In this document: in pieces, positions 10,187 through 20,914 of the stretch
Numbering within the stretch: position 1 is the stretch's first letter
Layout of the letters: each line of letters starts with the position of its first letter
Source: Ochromonas danica
Taxonomy: Eukaryota; Sar; Chrysophyceae; Chromulinales; Chromulinaceae
Length of the DNA: 50,029 bases
Direction: 5' to 3'
Assembly: GCA_015146655.1 (NCBI GenBank)
Contig: VKHL01000173.1
Span: 5,963 to 55,991 of the forward strand
Program-made: the position numbers and the translations under genes
The notes under the pieces: generated by a model
Seen by the model: the letters and a program-made list of their open reading frames with translations, nothing else
Told to the model about the DNA's origin: nothing
The model's database searches: none

Positions 10187-13100
10187 ATGGAGTCAATCAG
10201 ATGGATATTGATGATGAGCTCAGGACCTCATGCAGCTTTAAGAAAGATTGGTGAAGATAGTCTTCTTCGTCCTTTCTTATCAACTCTCTTTGATCCACAT
10301 GCTTATGTGAAAACTATTATTCGTGATGGTAAAAGTGAAGAGTGTTTTCATGCCATCATTGAAAGTGTGGATCTTATTAATGAAGAAATTAAGCAATATA
10401 TCTCACTTCATAAGGTAACCTTTACACTAACCCACCTTTTATTTGCTTGTGGTTTTACTGGCTGGTGGGGGTGGATGTTCCTAATGGAAGTTGTTCTTAT
10501 GATGTGATGTGATGTGATGATTGTTTAGGATGTGTTGATGTCTGGTATGCAAGATGTAGCCAATTTAGCAGATCGTTATGCTTCCTTATCAGAATTATCA
10601 AAAGTATTGCAAAGTAATATAACAAGGTTAAAGAAAGAGGTTGGTTGTTAATGTTGACCAGTTTCCTGTGGTTTCTTATCCTATTGGTGGATTGAGTAAA
10701 ATGAGTGCAAAAGTAGTGCAGTAGTAGTAGTGTGTATAGTGTGGTGCTGTGGTAGTAGTAGTGCAGTAGTAGTGTGTAGTGTAGTAGTAGCTGTGTGTGT
10801 TGTGTATAGATGTTATGTAGATATTATATATATATATATATGTGTGTGTTGTGGATGTTATACGACTTGAACTTACTTGTTGCTAATACTTGTACGTGTC
10901 TTAATGTTCTAGCTGTCAGAGTCCTATAATCTTGTTCGATCAAAAACCTATGAATTAGAACGTATTCATAGTGCTTGTCATCTTATCAATCAAGTAAAGC
11001 AATTTGTTACAGCTAAGAAAGCATTAGATGATTATCTACAAAATCCTGAAGATCGAGGTAAGAGAAGATATGGTCTATAACGTAACAGTTGCCTTCCTAT
11101 GGTTGTTTAACTATTTATGATAATGATGATGTTCAGATGCACGTAGTCTAGCAGTTGCCGCGAAGACAATTAGTGAATTAGAAAAACTTCTAAGTCAACC
11201 TCAACTACTAGAAATTCAAATTATTCAACGTGCTGCTCCATCTATTAAATCCTTTGCTAGTCATATTCGTATCTTAGCACAAGAGAAGCTAATTGAAGCT
11301 ATCAAAGAGAAAAATCAAGCAGCAATGGCAAACTATTTACAAGTTTTTTATAATCTGGATAGTCTACCTGAAGTAATTATTGCTGTTATTGATCAAATGA
11401 CTAAAGTGACTTTAGAAGGTGCAAGAGATAGTCTTGATCTGACACCATTACAAGCACTTTATGCCGATTATATGAATAGAGCATCAACTTCAGCTACAAC
11501 AACTGCTACAACAACTACTACTGGCAGTGCAACAAAGAAATCAACTTCTTTATCATCTGCAGGTACTAATTCTTCTATGGGAGGTAGTGGATCTTCTACT
11601 ACAAACAATCTCATTGGAAGTGGTTCAAGCCAACAAGGAGTAGTTAGTATTGTACAGTTAAGGATTGCAATTCGAGAATTAGCACATAGTTGGTCTACGA
11701 TTATATATGATCATGCAACTCAAATCCTTGTTTTCCAACGTGTTGTACAAAAGAAAGAAGATCCTACTAGTCATCGAAGATTTATTGATGTTTTGAAAGC
11801 AGCTTCTTTCACTAATTCATCCTTAGCTGTCCTACAACAAGGACAGCTATTGGCACTCTTTTGGCAACGTCTTTCTATGGGATTAATGGATATCTCTCAT
11901 GAAAAATTAAAGAATCAACCTACTGTAGCATGTCGTATCTATCCTTATCTTCGACGTGCTGCTATGGAAGTTGTTGCTAATGTACAAGCATGGAGTGAGC
12001 AAGATCAACATGCAGAACATAATACAACATCACAATTTCTTCAAGCTTTACATGTTGTTTCAGAGAAAGAAAGACAATACTATCAACCACAGTATGAGAA
12101 AGATAGTCTATCTTCTTCCTCTTCTTCTGCCCTTGCACCTGCTGTCTCAGGTCTGTTTGGTAGTTTGTTATGGGGTAATTATGACCTTCTTGGTTGCTTA
12201 CCACAAAGTAGTCATTCTGTTCTCTCCTATTCTACATCATCTTCTCTCTCCACTTCTAATTTATATTCCGCTTCTAATGAGAGCAAGCAGTCGAATGATT
12301 CCTCACGAGGTAATCCCTCTGTTAGCAATCAAGCCAAGACAGTCAACAATAAGACATCATCGTTTGCTGCTGGTGGTGGTGGTGTTCCAAGTGGTGGCAA
12401 TGGTGGAACTGACCATGACCTTCTGGAAGGATTGAGACCTCTTAAAGATCGTTTCCTTGCTTATGCTTTAGAACGTATGAATGCACCTATCTTACAAATG
12501 TTCCCTGAAGTTGAAGGATATACTGCAGCCATCCCATCACGTAGAGATCTCCAGACATTAACTAAAGCTATTCAAGTAGAGTTATTACAAGCTGCCATAG
12601 AGAGTGAACATGGTTTAGTAACAGCTATAGGCAAAGAGATGGTCAAAGTTGTCAAACTAATGCTGTCTAAGATGGGAGATATGATTTTGAATAACTCAGA
12701 GACAAGGAAGATCTCTTTACAAAACAATTTTAGTCGTTCTCATGCACAAGATCATAATGCTCAACTCTTTGCTTTACTGATTCATTTCAAAGAGTCATTA
12801 GAGAGTATACCAAGTCAAGTGATTCGACAAGTTAATGAGACAAATAGTATGGCATTAACTACTTTACAAGCTGAGACATTGTTGTCTGAGATGATGTTAC
12901 AAAGTAAACAAGCAACTTCCCACATTGATGAGTTAGCCTATGAGATTGTTGAAGGAGTAGTGAGTCTCTTAGTTGGTTATTCTGAATCCATCTTATTAGG
13001 AATTCATCGTGAAGGTGCTATCCCATTACTTCCTTCAGCTAGTAATAAACCAGCATTGTTTAGTGGTATTACAGAGAGTTATACAGATTGTTCTTTAGCA

Positions 13101-13874
13101 GTACAAACATTGATTAAACAACTACCCAATATGTTGAAAGCACATCTTCATTCTCTTGCTAAATCACCTTTAATTGAGATGGGTAATGAAGAATTAGCAT
13201 TACGTATTCTACAATCTTATATTTCTATAGCTGCTTTAACAAGACCTGTTAATGAACAATCTCGTCTTCGTACTGCACAAGATATGATGGCATTAGAACA
13301 AGCTCTTTCAAGTTTCTTTAATATCTCTGCTTTACATAATTGTCCTATTCTTGCTGAATATCGTGCTTTCCGTCGTTTACTATTTGAAGATTTGAGTGTT
13401 AAACCTGCTGACAAATCTCAAGAAACAACGACGGGGAATAATGATATGAAAATACCTGATCGTAAGGTGGTTTTCTCTTTGGACTATGCTGATGCTCTTC
13501 GTCCAAGTACTCTCTTGGCTTATTTAATCTGTTGTGGACCAACTCAACTTCCTCTACCTCATGAAGCCATGGGTCGAGAGATGGTCTATTATATCGATGG
13601 CTTGTTAGATTGTACTAACAACAGTCTCTCATCATCTTCTACAATGCCTAGCTTTGCTCCTTTTGGAGGAAGTGCTATGCTTGCTAGTGCTAGAGGATTG
13701 TACAAGAAAGAGGGATGGGCGAAAGTGAGAAATGAGAGGCAGAATTGGGAAGAAGTTCAACAAGCTTTAGACATCTTCTTTCAACGTATTGCTGTGGCAG
13801 AAGGTGAGAAGAAAGTGGAAATGCGCACTTGGTATGAAGCGATCATTGACATTGGATCTCACTATTTTAAGTAA
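10187..13874 (+). CDS. COG5: Conserved oligomeric Golgi complex subunit 5
   Basis: Four exons: 10187-10414, 10529-10639, 10913-11057, 11137-13874; all junctions keep frame, giving 1073 residues and a TAA stop. COG5 is a lobe B subunit of the COG tether for retrograde intra-Golgi vesicles. The N-terminus (FLSTLFDPHAYVKTIIRDG, then INEEIKQYISLHK) and the region YLQVFYNLDSLPEVI...LEGARDSLD followed by LVFQRVVQKKEDPTSHRRFID match the family pattern, as does the C-terminal LTRPVNEQSRLRTAQDMMALEQAL. It is longer than animal COG5 (about 840) because of Thr/Ser/Gly-rich and Ser/Asn-rich insertions around residues 225-275 and 420-510. Intron 2 (273 nt) carries GTA/GT microsatellite sequence, and intron 1 ends in GATGT repeats. 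SEM1 lies convergent, 330 nt downstream. Confidence 0.92.
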
Positions 13875-14204
13875 ATTGATGCTAGATCTAACGTCAACAT
13901 TAATACCTCCATCACCACTTTAGAATTTTATGACCACCATTCAACCTGTTCACTAACCTGATCACAGTTTTAAAAGACTACAACAATAATAGAGTGAGAC
14001 GATGATGATGTTATTGGTTGTTGAGTGTCAAGAGCATAATTTACAGAGAAGAAATAGCGCTAGAAGAGGAAGAGAGAAGGCTGCCCCTAGTAGACCTCTA
14101 CTATTACAACCAAGAGCTACAAGAGATAGAAGACTAGAGGAGCCATCCCTAAGCATAAAGAAGAAGAAGAAGTCGTTTTGGTGTCTTAGTAGTTGTTATT
14201 GTTA
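13875..14204. other. Convergent 3' region of COG5 and SEM1
   Basis: 330 nt between two converging stop codons. A 68-codon plus-strand frame at 14002-14208 is basic low-complexity sequence antisense to the SEM1 end and is not considered a gene. Confidence 0.6.
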
Positions 14205-14610
14205 TTAACTGCTTGTTGCTGTGGCAGTAGTGGTTGCAGCATTTCGACTGTCAATCTGACTACGAAGCTGTTGAACAAAATCATCATTCACATCATCTTC
14301 TTCCCAATCATCTTGCCATAATTGACTATCTTCAGCATTACCAACTTGATCCTCCCATGCCGCACCTTCAAATTCCTAATATTATTTATACATGACAAAA
14401 AGACATTTAACACACTATAAATGAGAAAGAAGGGAGGAGGAAGAAGGAAGAAAAGACCTCAAATTCATCATCTTCTTCCAATAACTCTAATGGTGTCTTG
14501 GGTAATGCTGCAGCTGCTGCAGCTACTGTTGCTGGGGTTTGACCGGCGGGTGTTGTCGACGTTGTGTTGGTCGCATTAGTAGTTGTTGTGGATTTATTAG
14601 TATTTTCCAT
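14205..14610 (-). CDS. SEM1: 26S proteasome lid subunit SEM1/DSS1
   Basis: Two exons: 14458-14610 and 14205-14375, intron 14376-14457 (GTCTTT...ATTAG), phase 0; 107 residues, TAA stop. Joining the exons gives the DSS1 hallmark: acidic LLEEDDEFEEFEG...W, then WQDDWEEDDVNDDFVQQLRS. DSS1/SEM1 is a small disordered acidic subunit of the proteasome lid that also works in TREX-2 and, in many eukaryotes, with BRCA2-type proteins. The family norm is 70-90 residues; the excess is a Thr/Asn/Ala-rich N-terminal extension of about 35 residues and a short Thr-rich tail. The intron falls exactly within the acidic core. It is divergent to the Crinkler-like gene. Confidence 0.93.
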
Positions 14611-15071
14611 TTTATTCTTATTATCGGAAGACTATGTAAATTAAGTTTTTTTAATAGCTTGAATGGAAGATACAGGTCAGAGTAAGGATGACCTGCTGAA
14701 CTAACACAGAGAAGAGACAATAGATGATGAGAGATCGAGAGAAGAAACGCAACGTTTGGCTGACAAAACGCGTTTATTGATTGATTTTTTCTACCTCCTC
14801 ACTTTCAAGTTTAGAAACAAAAGAAGCTTTGCACTCAATGTAGCTCGATATTTTTGCAAGCCTTCAGGATGGTTGCCAATATCAATAGAAGCGAATCGCA
14901 AGAAAGTTTCGGCGCATTGCTGACACAAGCTGACATTTATTGTTGCCTTGCGTGTGCATTTGAAGGTGCGAAAAATAGTTATAACCTATTTTACCACCGC
15001 AGGGAATTGCCTTCTAGTGTTGGAATTCATTTCAACTCGAACTCGTCAACTTCTCCAGCTGTTAGAAAAGA
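14611..15071. other. Intergenic region between divergent SEM1 and Crinkler-like gene
   Basis: 461 nt presumed to hold both promoters. A 91-codon frame (14854-15129) overlaps the Crinkler-like start and has no recognisable domain. No RNA gene was recognised. Confidence 0.5.
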
Positions 15072-16741
15072 ATGTCCGCAGAATTTATCAAATACCTTAC
15101 TGATCGTGGGGTGGATCTTAATTCCTTAAATAATGAAGAAAAGGGTCAATGGAGTGACAGATACGATAATTTCGTGCTTCAACAACAACGTGGTAGGCTC
15201 CATTCGCTTCTGCGACTTTCTTCCCTCCAATCTTATCCCTAACACTTTTTCCTTTGTTTGCCTCAGTTTTAGCTTTGAGAAGTAGTGCTATGTGGACAAC
15301 TGATCAACATTCAAGTTACGCTAGAATTTGGTCTTCAATCTGTCTTGATGAAGTCTCAAAAGATGGAGGCAAATTAAAGTTTAAAGATCCAAATCTAAAC
15401 TGGCCATCAGAAACTACTGAATTATATGAACGAGATGTCTATAAAACGATGACAGTTGACATCATGCAAAATAAATACTCTTGTGTTTATGTCACTGGGA
15501 CATCAGGTATCGGCAAATCACTCTACTTGCTGTATTTGATGTACGAATTGGTTAGAGACAGTAAGAATCGAAACCAGCCGATTCCAACCATCTTATACAA
15601 GACCAGAGATACTGAAAGCTTTTTGATGTTACCAAATGGACAAGTGAACAAATCTGCTATGCCTTTTCCTGTTTTCGAAGACTACGTTCCCAACTACGTG
15701 TTGATTGACTCAGTTGACGCTCAGACAGTTGATTCTAGGTTTGGACCTCACATTTTAGTAGCTTCTAACACAACGTATTTCAAGGAGTTTCAGAAGAGAG
15801 TCGATGAGGTTGGAAGCCGAGGAAAGAAGTTCTATATGGATCTTTGGCCTAAAGATGAATTGGAAGTCATTTCACAGTATCATATGGACATTTTGAATCT
15901 GCGTTATGATATTTTTGGTGGAAGTGCCAGGAACTTCAAGCTTGAATGACAAACTGCAAATGCAAAATATGAACAGTTCTCTGAGTTGGTGGAATCGATG
16001 TTGGATTTATTTTTCGGTAAAAGGTCGATCTCTGTTGATGAAAAGACCTGGAAAGATTCTCTTTTTTCGATCAAGTATGCCATTGTTGAACAGCTATGTG
16101 TTGTGGAAGAAGTGCCAGACTGTAAGCAAGCCTTCACAAGCATGTTTTACCACCTGCATAACACTGGCTTGCAAGATTGGGCAACAACTTTTCTAAAGTG
16201 CCTAGCTGGCAAGATTATTGAAATTAATGTAATGAACTTGAGTGAGAGGCTTTGTCTTCTAATTGGAGATTCAGGGTTGGGAGCTGCTTTTGAATGCTTG
16301 GGACATGAAACATTGATCAAGAGTAATGATAACCAAACTGCAACCTCCATCATAAAGCGTCAACGACCCAAAGAGTGTAAATTCAAGGTTCCTAACAAGG
16401 TAGAGGTGTTTAGAAAGATCAGCGACATCTCTAAACTTTCAACCGGATGTTATGGTTTGCCAGTGAACGGAAATTTTCCAAGTATCGATGCTGTAATTCA
16501 ACCAAATATCCTACTGCAATTTGCAAAGAGTCGACGTCATCCTGGCATTGATGATAAAACAAAAGAAATTAGAGTGCACTTGTCTGCTGCTGAAAAGGAT
16601 CATCGACTGGTATTTGTTGTTCCCAAGGAGATGATTAAAAACTATCCCAAGCAAGATGGATATGGAGATATTAAGCAGTGTGTGATGACCTATTACACCT
16701 TTCATAACGAAGGGAGTCCGATGGAAATTGATGACGCCTAG
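15072..16741 (+). pseudogene. Crinkler/RHS-like NTPase-nuclease gene interrupted by one in-frame TGA
   Basis: Exon 1 is 15072-15192, the intron 15193-15266 (GTAGGC...CTCAG), then an open frame to a TGA at 15947-15949, after which the same frame stays open to TAG at 16741 (about 530 codons in all). Residues 118-125 form a Walker A motif (GTSGIGKS); YVLIDSVD near 184-191 looks like Walker B; the GGSAR motif lies just before the stop. After the stop come the features typical of the C-terminal restriction-endonuclease-like module of Crinkler and trypanosome RHS proteins: FPSIDAVIQPNILLQFAKS then H, and LVFVVPKEMI. This architecture (P-loop NTPase plus PD-(D/E)XK nuclease) is known from the CR/RHS superfamily. 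No LFLAK-type N-terminal header is present. TGA is a normal terminator in neighbouring genes, so a nonsense mutation is the simplest reading; readthrough, a cryptic intron or a sequencing error are alternatives. Confidence 0.75.
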
Positions 16742-17230
16742 TGTTTGATGTGCATTTGTTGTAGAAGTACTTAACTACTTAACAAATCATCATTGAAAGA
16801 ATGGGTTAGGGTTAGTGTTGATTGTCTTACAAACAAGTTTATTGGAGGTTGAGTGTGGTTATCTCACCGTCTTCTTCTGGCTAGATTTGTTCGTTGTTTA
16901 GTACTGGTGGGGTGAGAAGTTATTCCTGCGATAATACATGACTGTTATTGTGATCATGTGCTAACTCCTCACTGAGCACTGCATTTTTGATCAATAAGGA
17001 TAAGAGATAAGTGATCTCATTCCGCAATTTGTTTGACACTTTCACTAACCTGAAAAGGGATTGAATTTATACAGTGTTGGACAAAAACAGCGTACCAAAC
17101 AGGAAATGTTAATGTTTTGCATTTTATTCTCATAATCTTTCCATACTTGCAAAAGATAACTTTGCTTTGCAATAGAAGCTTAGATTAACTTTCTGAGTCT
17201 GTACGCGGAGCCACTCCGGCACTCGACTCA
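16742..17230. other. Intergenic region with a diverged copy of the pre-ATG101 sequence
   Basis: 489 nt without a gene. Positions 16936-17027 and 17142-17213 are diverged copies of 18594-18689 and 18700-18769, the sequence between the LRR gene and ATG101 inside the duplicated arm. The two blocks are separated here by about 114 nt, against about 10 nt in the other copy. GGGTTAGGGTTAG occurs at about 16803. Confidence 0.7.
16936..17213 (+). repeat. Diverged dispersed repeat (copy 1 of the LRR-ATG101 spacer)
   Basis: Shares the motif run CATGACTGTTATTGTGATC, then CCTCACTGAGCACTGCATT, then GGATAAGAGATAAGTGATCT with 18594-18689, with a few substitutions and a small indel, and a second block with AAAGATAACTTTGCTT. 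A third, reverse-oriented copy is inside the right duplicated arm (about 47640-47790). Confidence 0.85.
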
Positions 17231-18372
17231 AAGACAATCAATTAGAGACTCTGAAGCTCTCCTTTGCTCACTTTGATGGAGTGGTTTATGAGAAATTAGC
17301 TGGTTTATTGTCAAAACATCTCTATAGCTTGAAAGACCTTCAAATATTTGATCAGACAGAAGGCTGTCTTGGACTGGTTCATGTATTAGAGAGTCTCATC
17401 AAGTCAAAGCATGGCTTGCGTGTGTTGAACATTATTTTAAAAATGCATAATGATCCTTCTTCATTGATATTGCAATATTTGTCTACAGCTGGAAAGTCCC
17501 TGGAGAAGATAAAGTCTTTTGGAAGTGGCGGCTTCTTTTCCTCTGACTTGTTGCGATTCATTGGAACATCCTGTCCTAATCTGGAGGAGTTATCATGGTT
17601 CCATGGAGGAGTTCATTCTGTTGAGGAGAATCTTAAACCGATTGAAATCTATCAATTGTGTCCCAAGTTTAAGTTCATTGGTTACAACATCTTCAAAATC
17701 ATGAATGATGGGAAGAATAGATCGAGACTTTGTTTTGAATTGTGCAATACAGGCTGGGAAAATGGTATAGAATGCGTGTTACTATCTTTGCAAAGAGGAA
17801 AGTATACTCAAGTGAAACTAAACGTTTACCCGTTAGTTGTGGATTGGAATCTAGTGACTAGCAACTTAGGATCACTGGTGACTTCTCTTATGCTTGAGGA
17901 AACTTCGGAAGATGTCTTAATTAGTCTATTGCCAGATCTTCCTCGATTGCAAGAGTTAGATGTGAAACCTTCACATGCATTTACTGACAAAATCCTGCCA
18001 GTGATAGCAGAGCATGGGCAGAAGTTGATCAAATTGTGCCTCACCGCGAGGAACGATTCATCGGAATTCAACTTTACTGAAGAGATGACATGTCAGATGA
18101 TAAGCAAATGCAACATGTTAGAAGTGTTGGAAATTTCTCGTGTTGGATGTGAGAGTATATTGTATGCAGCATATCATCTTCTAAGACTGAGGAAGGTGAA
18201 GTTTCACCATCCCAAATCGAGTAAGGAGGATATTGTCTCATTGTTTCGTGGAGAAGAAGTGGAATGGTCATCGTATTTGAGAGAAGGCAAAATTGGCGGT
18301 GTTCTCAAATATGATCAATCCTCTCGTAGTTGGGTCGATGAAATTCATACTAACACTGGAATGCATTGGTGA
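17231..18372 (+). pseudogene. 5'-truncated F-box-like/LRR gene copy
   Basis: The frame matches residues 171-550 of the intact gene at 48017-49669 without a visible change, but the first 170 codons, including the F-box-like LPRDIL...WLTWSDLSLLD segment, are missing; the truncation is the left boundary of the inverted duplication. No ATG lies in frame near the boundary: the open frame from 17281 begins at GTG, and the first in-frame ATG is over 50 codons later. Upstream sequence is unrelated and resembles a diverged LRR-ATG101 spacer. It is probably not translated as a functional protein, though a fusion to an upstream exon cannot be excluded. Confidence 0.85.
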
Positions 18373-18991
18373 TGTTGTAAAGAGAATGTTGGTTGTAAGT
18401 GACCTAATATTTCAAATAAGTTCTTTATACCTATCCATATAATTGAGAAAGAAAGCGTAATTCCCTCGTTGTATTTCTTTCTTACTGTGTGTTGGACTAT
18501 AAGTTCTGCGCTCGTTGTCTATGAAGTGGATTAGTGTGATGCTTGGTAGAGTTACACTGTATGTATTGTTAGCTTACCTGTAGTATGTCTTGTGCATGAC
18601 TGTTATTGTGATCGTGTGCTGAATCCTCACTGAGCACTGCATTCTTGATTAATAAGTAAGGATAAGAGATAAGTGATCTGATTCCGCAAGTGATCTGTAT
18701 TCTTTCAAAGATAACTTTGCTTGGCAATAGACGTTTAAATTATCTTTCTGAATCTATACTCAAAGCCGCTTGAATCACAAAATTCGATGAGATGAGATAT
18801 GAGATGTAATTGGAAAATTATCTGCAAATTTGCTGTTTTCCAACATGGAATTCCATGGAATGTTTCCCGCAGAGCTCTCACTCTCTCTCTCTCTCTCATG
18901 CAGCAAATCAGAGCCTTCTTCTTCTATTTTCAATTGACATCTTCAAACTACATTCATTGAAAAGGAAATTAAGGAAAAGGAATAAATAATA
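18373..18991. other. Spacer between LRR copy and ATG101 (left arm)
   Basis: 619 nt. The first ~170 nt differ from the right arm at about eight positions plus indels, whereas from about 18590 to the ATG101 start the arms look identical. It includes the dispersed repeat (18594-18769), a CT run at about 18877-18898 and the putative ATG101 promoter. Confidence 0.7.
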
Positions 18992-20149
18992 ATGGCCAAT
19001 ATTAAAGAGCATTATCTCTCAGAGTTACGAATCTATTCACCCTTTGCAGAAGATGCACTGTCAGCCAGTCTGCACAGTCTGATGTATGTCCGCGCTCCTA
19101 CCATTTCCACGGCACAGGAACGCTCTTGTAGTCAGTTGTCACCTTTGATCTATACTTCAGTTGGACTACCTGATGTTGATCGACATATCAAGTAAGTTGA
19201 TTGTCACTATAGTGCTGTAGGATGTCATGCTGTTAGTTCATACCATATCACATATCTACCATACTTACCATATATACACACTGTCTGTACTGTAACTTTA
19301 CTAGGTCCTGTCATGCTATATTATACTATACCATATACCATCCCACACCTTATACACCACACTATACTATATTATACTATACTATGCAACACTATATTAT
19401 ACTATACTAGACCACCTCTTGTCATGTCAACCTGTGCCACACACCCTATACTAGACCATCCCTATACCATCCCACACCTTATACACCACTCTATACAACA
19501 CTACTATACTATACAGCACTATACTACACTAGACCACTCCCCACTTGTCATGTCTACCTGCGCCACACATCCTATACTAGACCATCCTAGATAGACCCTA
19601 GACACTAATCAACTGATATCATACACCATGTCTCTTAACACATCTGACTATCATAGAGACATTATAGGACAATTACTACGTCAAGCTACAACTGCTAAAC
19701 GATCTTCTTATCGAAGTGGCATCTCGTTATCATTCTTTGTTAAGCATGAGATAAAAGAGTGGATGGGTTTGGTCAATCGATCAGAGAATGTCTATGTGGA
19801 AACTTGGTATTTGCCCATCACTGTCTTGAACTCTCCCACTCTCAATGCTCTGGCGAATACAAATGGTAGTGGTGGACAAGGCAACAATCTCTCTGCCGTA
19901 CCAAATCGTCGTCATTCCACGGGAAGTCAAGCCTCATCTGGAGAGGAGGAAATCAGTTATCAACAAGCTCACCTACAAGCATATGATCAAACGAACAAGA
20001 CCATTCTTGCTATCCTGGAAACTGTCAATCAATTTACAGATCATATGCCCTTGGTACTCTATGACTATGAATTACAAGTTACTGACGTGGATAGTGAACG
20101 ACGACGTTCGACCATTCGATCTTCCGTGGCACTGCAAGGATTGATTTGA
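18992..20149 (+). CDS. ATG101: Autophagy-related protein 101, left copy
   Basis: Exon 1 18992-19191 and exon 2 19657-20149; intron 19192-19656 (GTAAGT...CTGACTATCATAG) restores frame across HIK-DIIGQLLRQ. The product is 230 residues (human ATG101 is 218), TGA stop. ATG101 is a HORMA-fold partner of ATG13 in the ULK/ATG1 autophagy-initiation complex. The signs are SGISLSFFVKHEIKEW, the NVYVETWYLPITVL strand and an ILETVNQFTDHMPLVLYDYEL C-terminal half, all in family order. An Asn/Gly/Ser-rich insert lies at about 115-155. The Trp of the WF finger may be present (KEW) but the partner Phe is not obvious. The 465-nt intron is full of TATAC/CTATA repeats. The right arm carries a second copy with identical predicted protein. 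Confidence 0.82.
19311..19532 (+). repeat. CTATA/TATAC-rich microsatellite in ATG101 intron
   Basis: Irregular repeats of CTATA, TATAC and CCATACC-like units fill the ATG101 intron. The corresponding right-arm intron (46833-47191) is 106 nt shorter and rearranged, which accounts for the arm length difference. Confidence 0.85.
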
Positions 20150-20292
20150 GTGAAAGGGTTCGTTCTTTGTCTGTTCAAAGCAATTGTGAGAAGAGAAGAA
20201 AGAGGGAAAGTAGGAGAAGTTAGACAAGAATGGTACTGTGTGAGTCTTTTGATCGAGTTGTTCATCTTAATAGCCCCCGTTAGTATATCCTG

Positions 20293-20420
20293 GTGACAAA
20301 TTGCAAGATGTTGGAGGTGCTAGAGATTTCTGTTGTAGAGTGTAAGTGCATATTGTGTGCCGCACGCATCATCCAAGACTGTGAAGCTTGCGGATATCAA
20401 AAGTTTGCTTGAGAGAAGGC
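20293..20420 (+). pseudogene. Decayed LRR-gene fragment
   Basis: Reads VTNCKMLEVLEIS then ECKCILCAA, clearly related to ISKCNMLEVLEIS...CESILYAA near the C-terminus of the LRR proteins in this window, and ends near a GAGAGAAGGC that parallels the LREGK segment. It is too short and broken to encode a protein. It begins about 90 nt outside the left duplication boundary. Confidence 0.75.
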
Positions 20421-20914
20421 ATATTTGAATAGCACAGTAGTCCTTGAAATGCTATGGTGGAAAGATCATAGTTAATCGAGAGCGAGACCAAGATATTTCT
20501 ATATTGCTGCTGGGTGTAGTCTTCAGATGGCCTATAAAAGTGAAATCCAGTATTATAAAATGAATTGTTTGAGTTCAACGACGACTGAGGCTGAAGAGAG
20601 GAGGGTACAGACCTAAGGTCTATTCAGACGTAATTTATCTAAAATTCAAAAATAAATAAAAGAAGAATGGTCTAAAATTAATAAAATACAACAACAAAAA
20701 TGACATGAATGAAGTAAAAATAATCTTCTAATCATTTCTTATCAAATAAAAAATAATTCCTTTTCATATGAAAAGATAGCATGGAAACACACTAGAAGAA
20801 GAAATCAAAGTAATAGAATGTGATGATGACAAAAGGAACAAAAGAATGACATTAGACCAAGACTTCCTGTTTTATTGCTCTTGCTTCATGTTCCTCTCAG
20901 AAGGTTGCTGCTAC

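Larger units (their letters stand above)
17231..20202 (+). repeat. Left arm of large inverted duplication (LRR 3' part + ATG101)
   Basis: 2972 nt that is the reverse complement of 46287-49158. Homology begins abruptly at AAGACAATCAATTAG inside the LRR coding region and ends 53 nt after the ATG101 stop at GAGAAGAGAAGAAAG. The arms are separated by about 26 kb. The coding parts compared are identical, with divergence concentrated in about 170 nt after the LRR stop and in the ATG101 intron. Confidence 0.93.

Noticed and set aside
10187-13874. EXO70 (exocyst) as identity of the 1073-residue Golgi tether
   Set aside because: The N-terminal pattern and YLQVFYNL...VIDQ...LE segment fit COG5; no EXO70 C-terminal signature seen.
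14002-14208. 68-codon basic open frame
   Set aside because: Low-complexity Lys/Arg-rich sequence antisense to the SEM1 3' end, no domain, AGAAGA repeats explain it.
15947-15949. Reassignment of TGA as a sense codon
   Set aside because: TGA ends several intact genes here (kinase, GRIP, ATG101, both intact LRR genes, ankyrin), so the code is standard.
16803-16815. GGGTTAGGGTTAG, resembling two telomeric TTAGGG units
   Set aside because: Only two units; expected by chance in 50 kb and no longer array is present.
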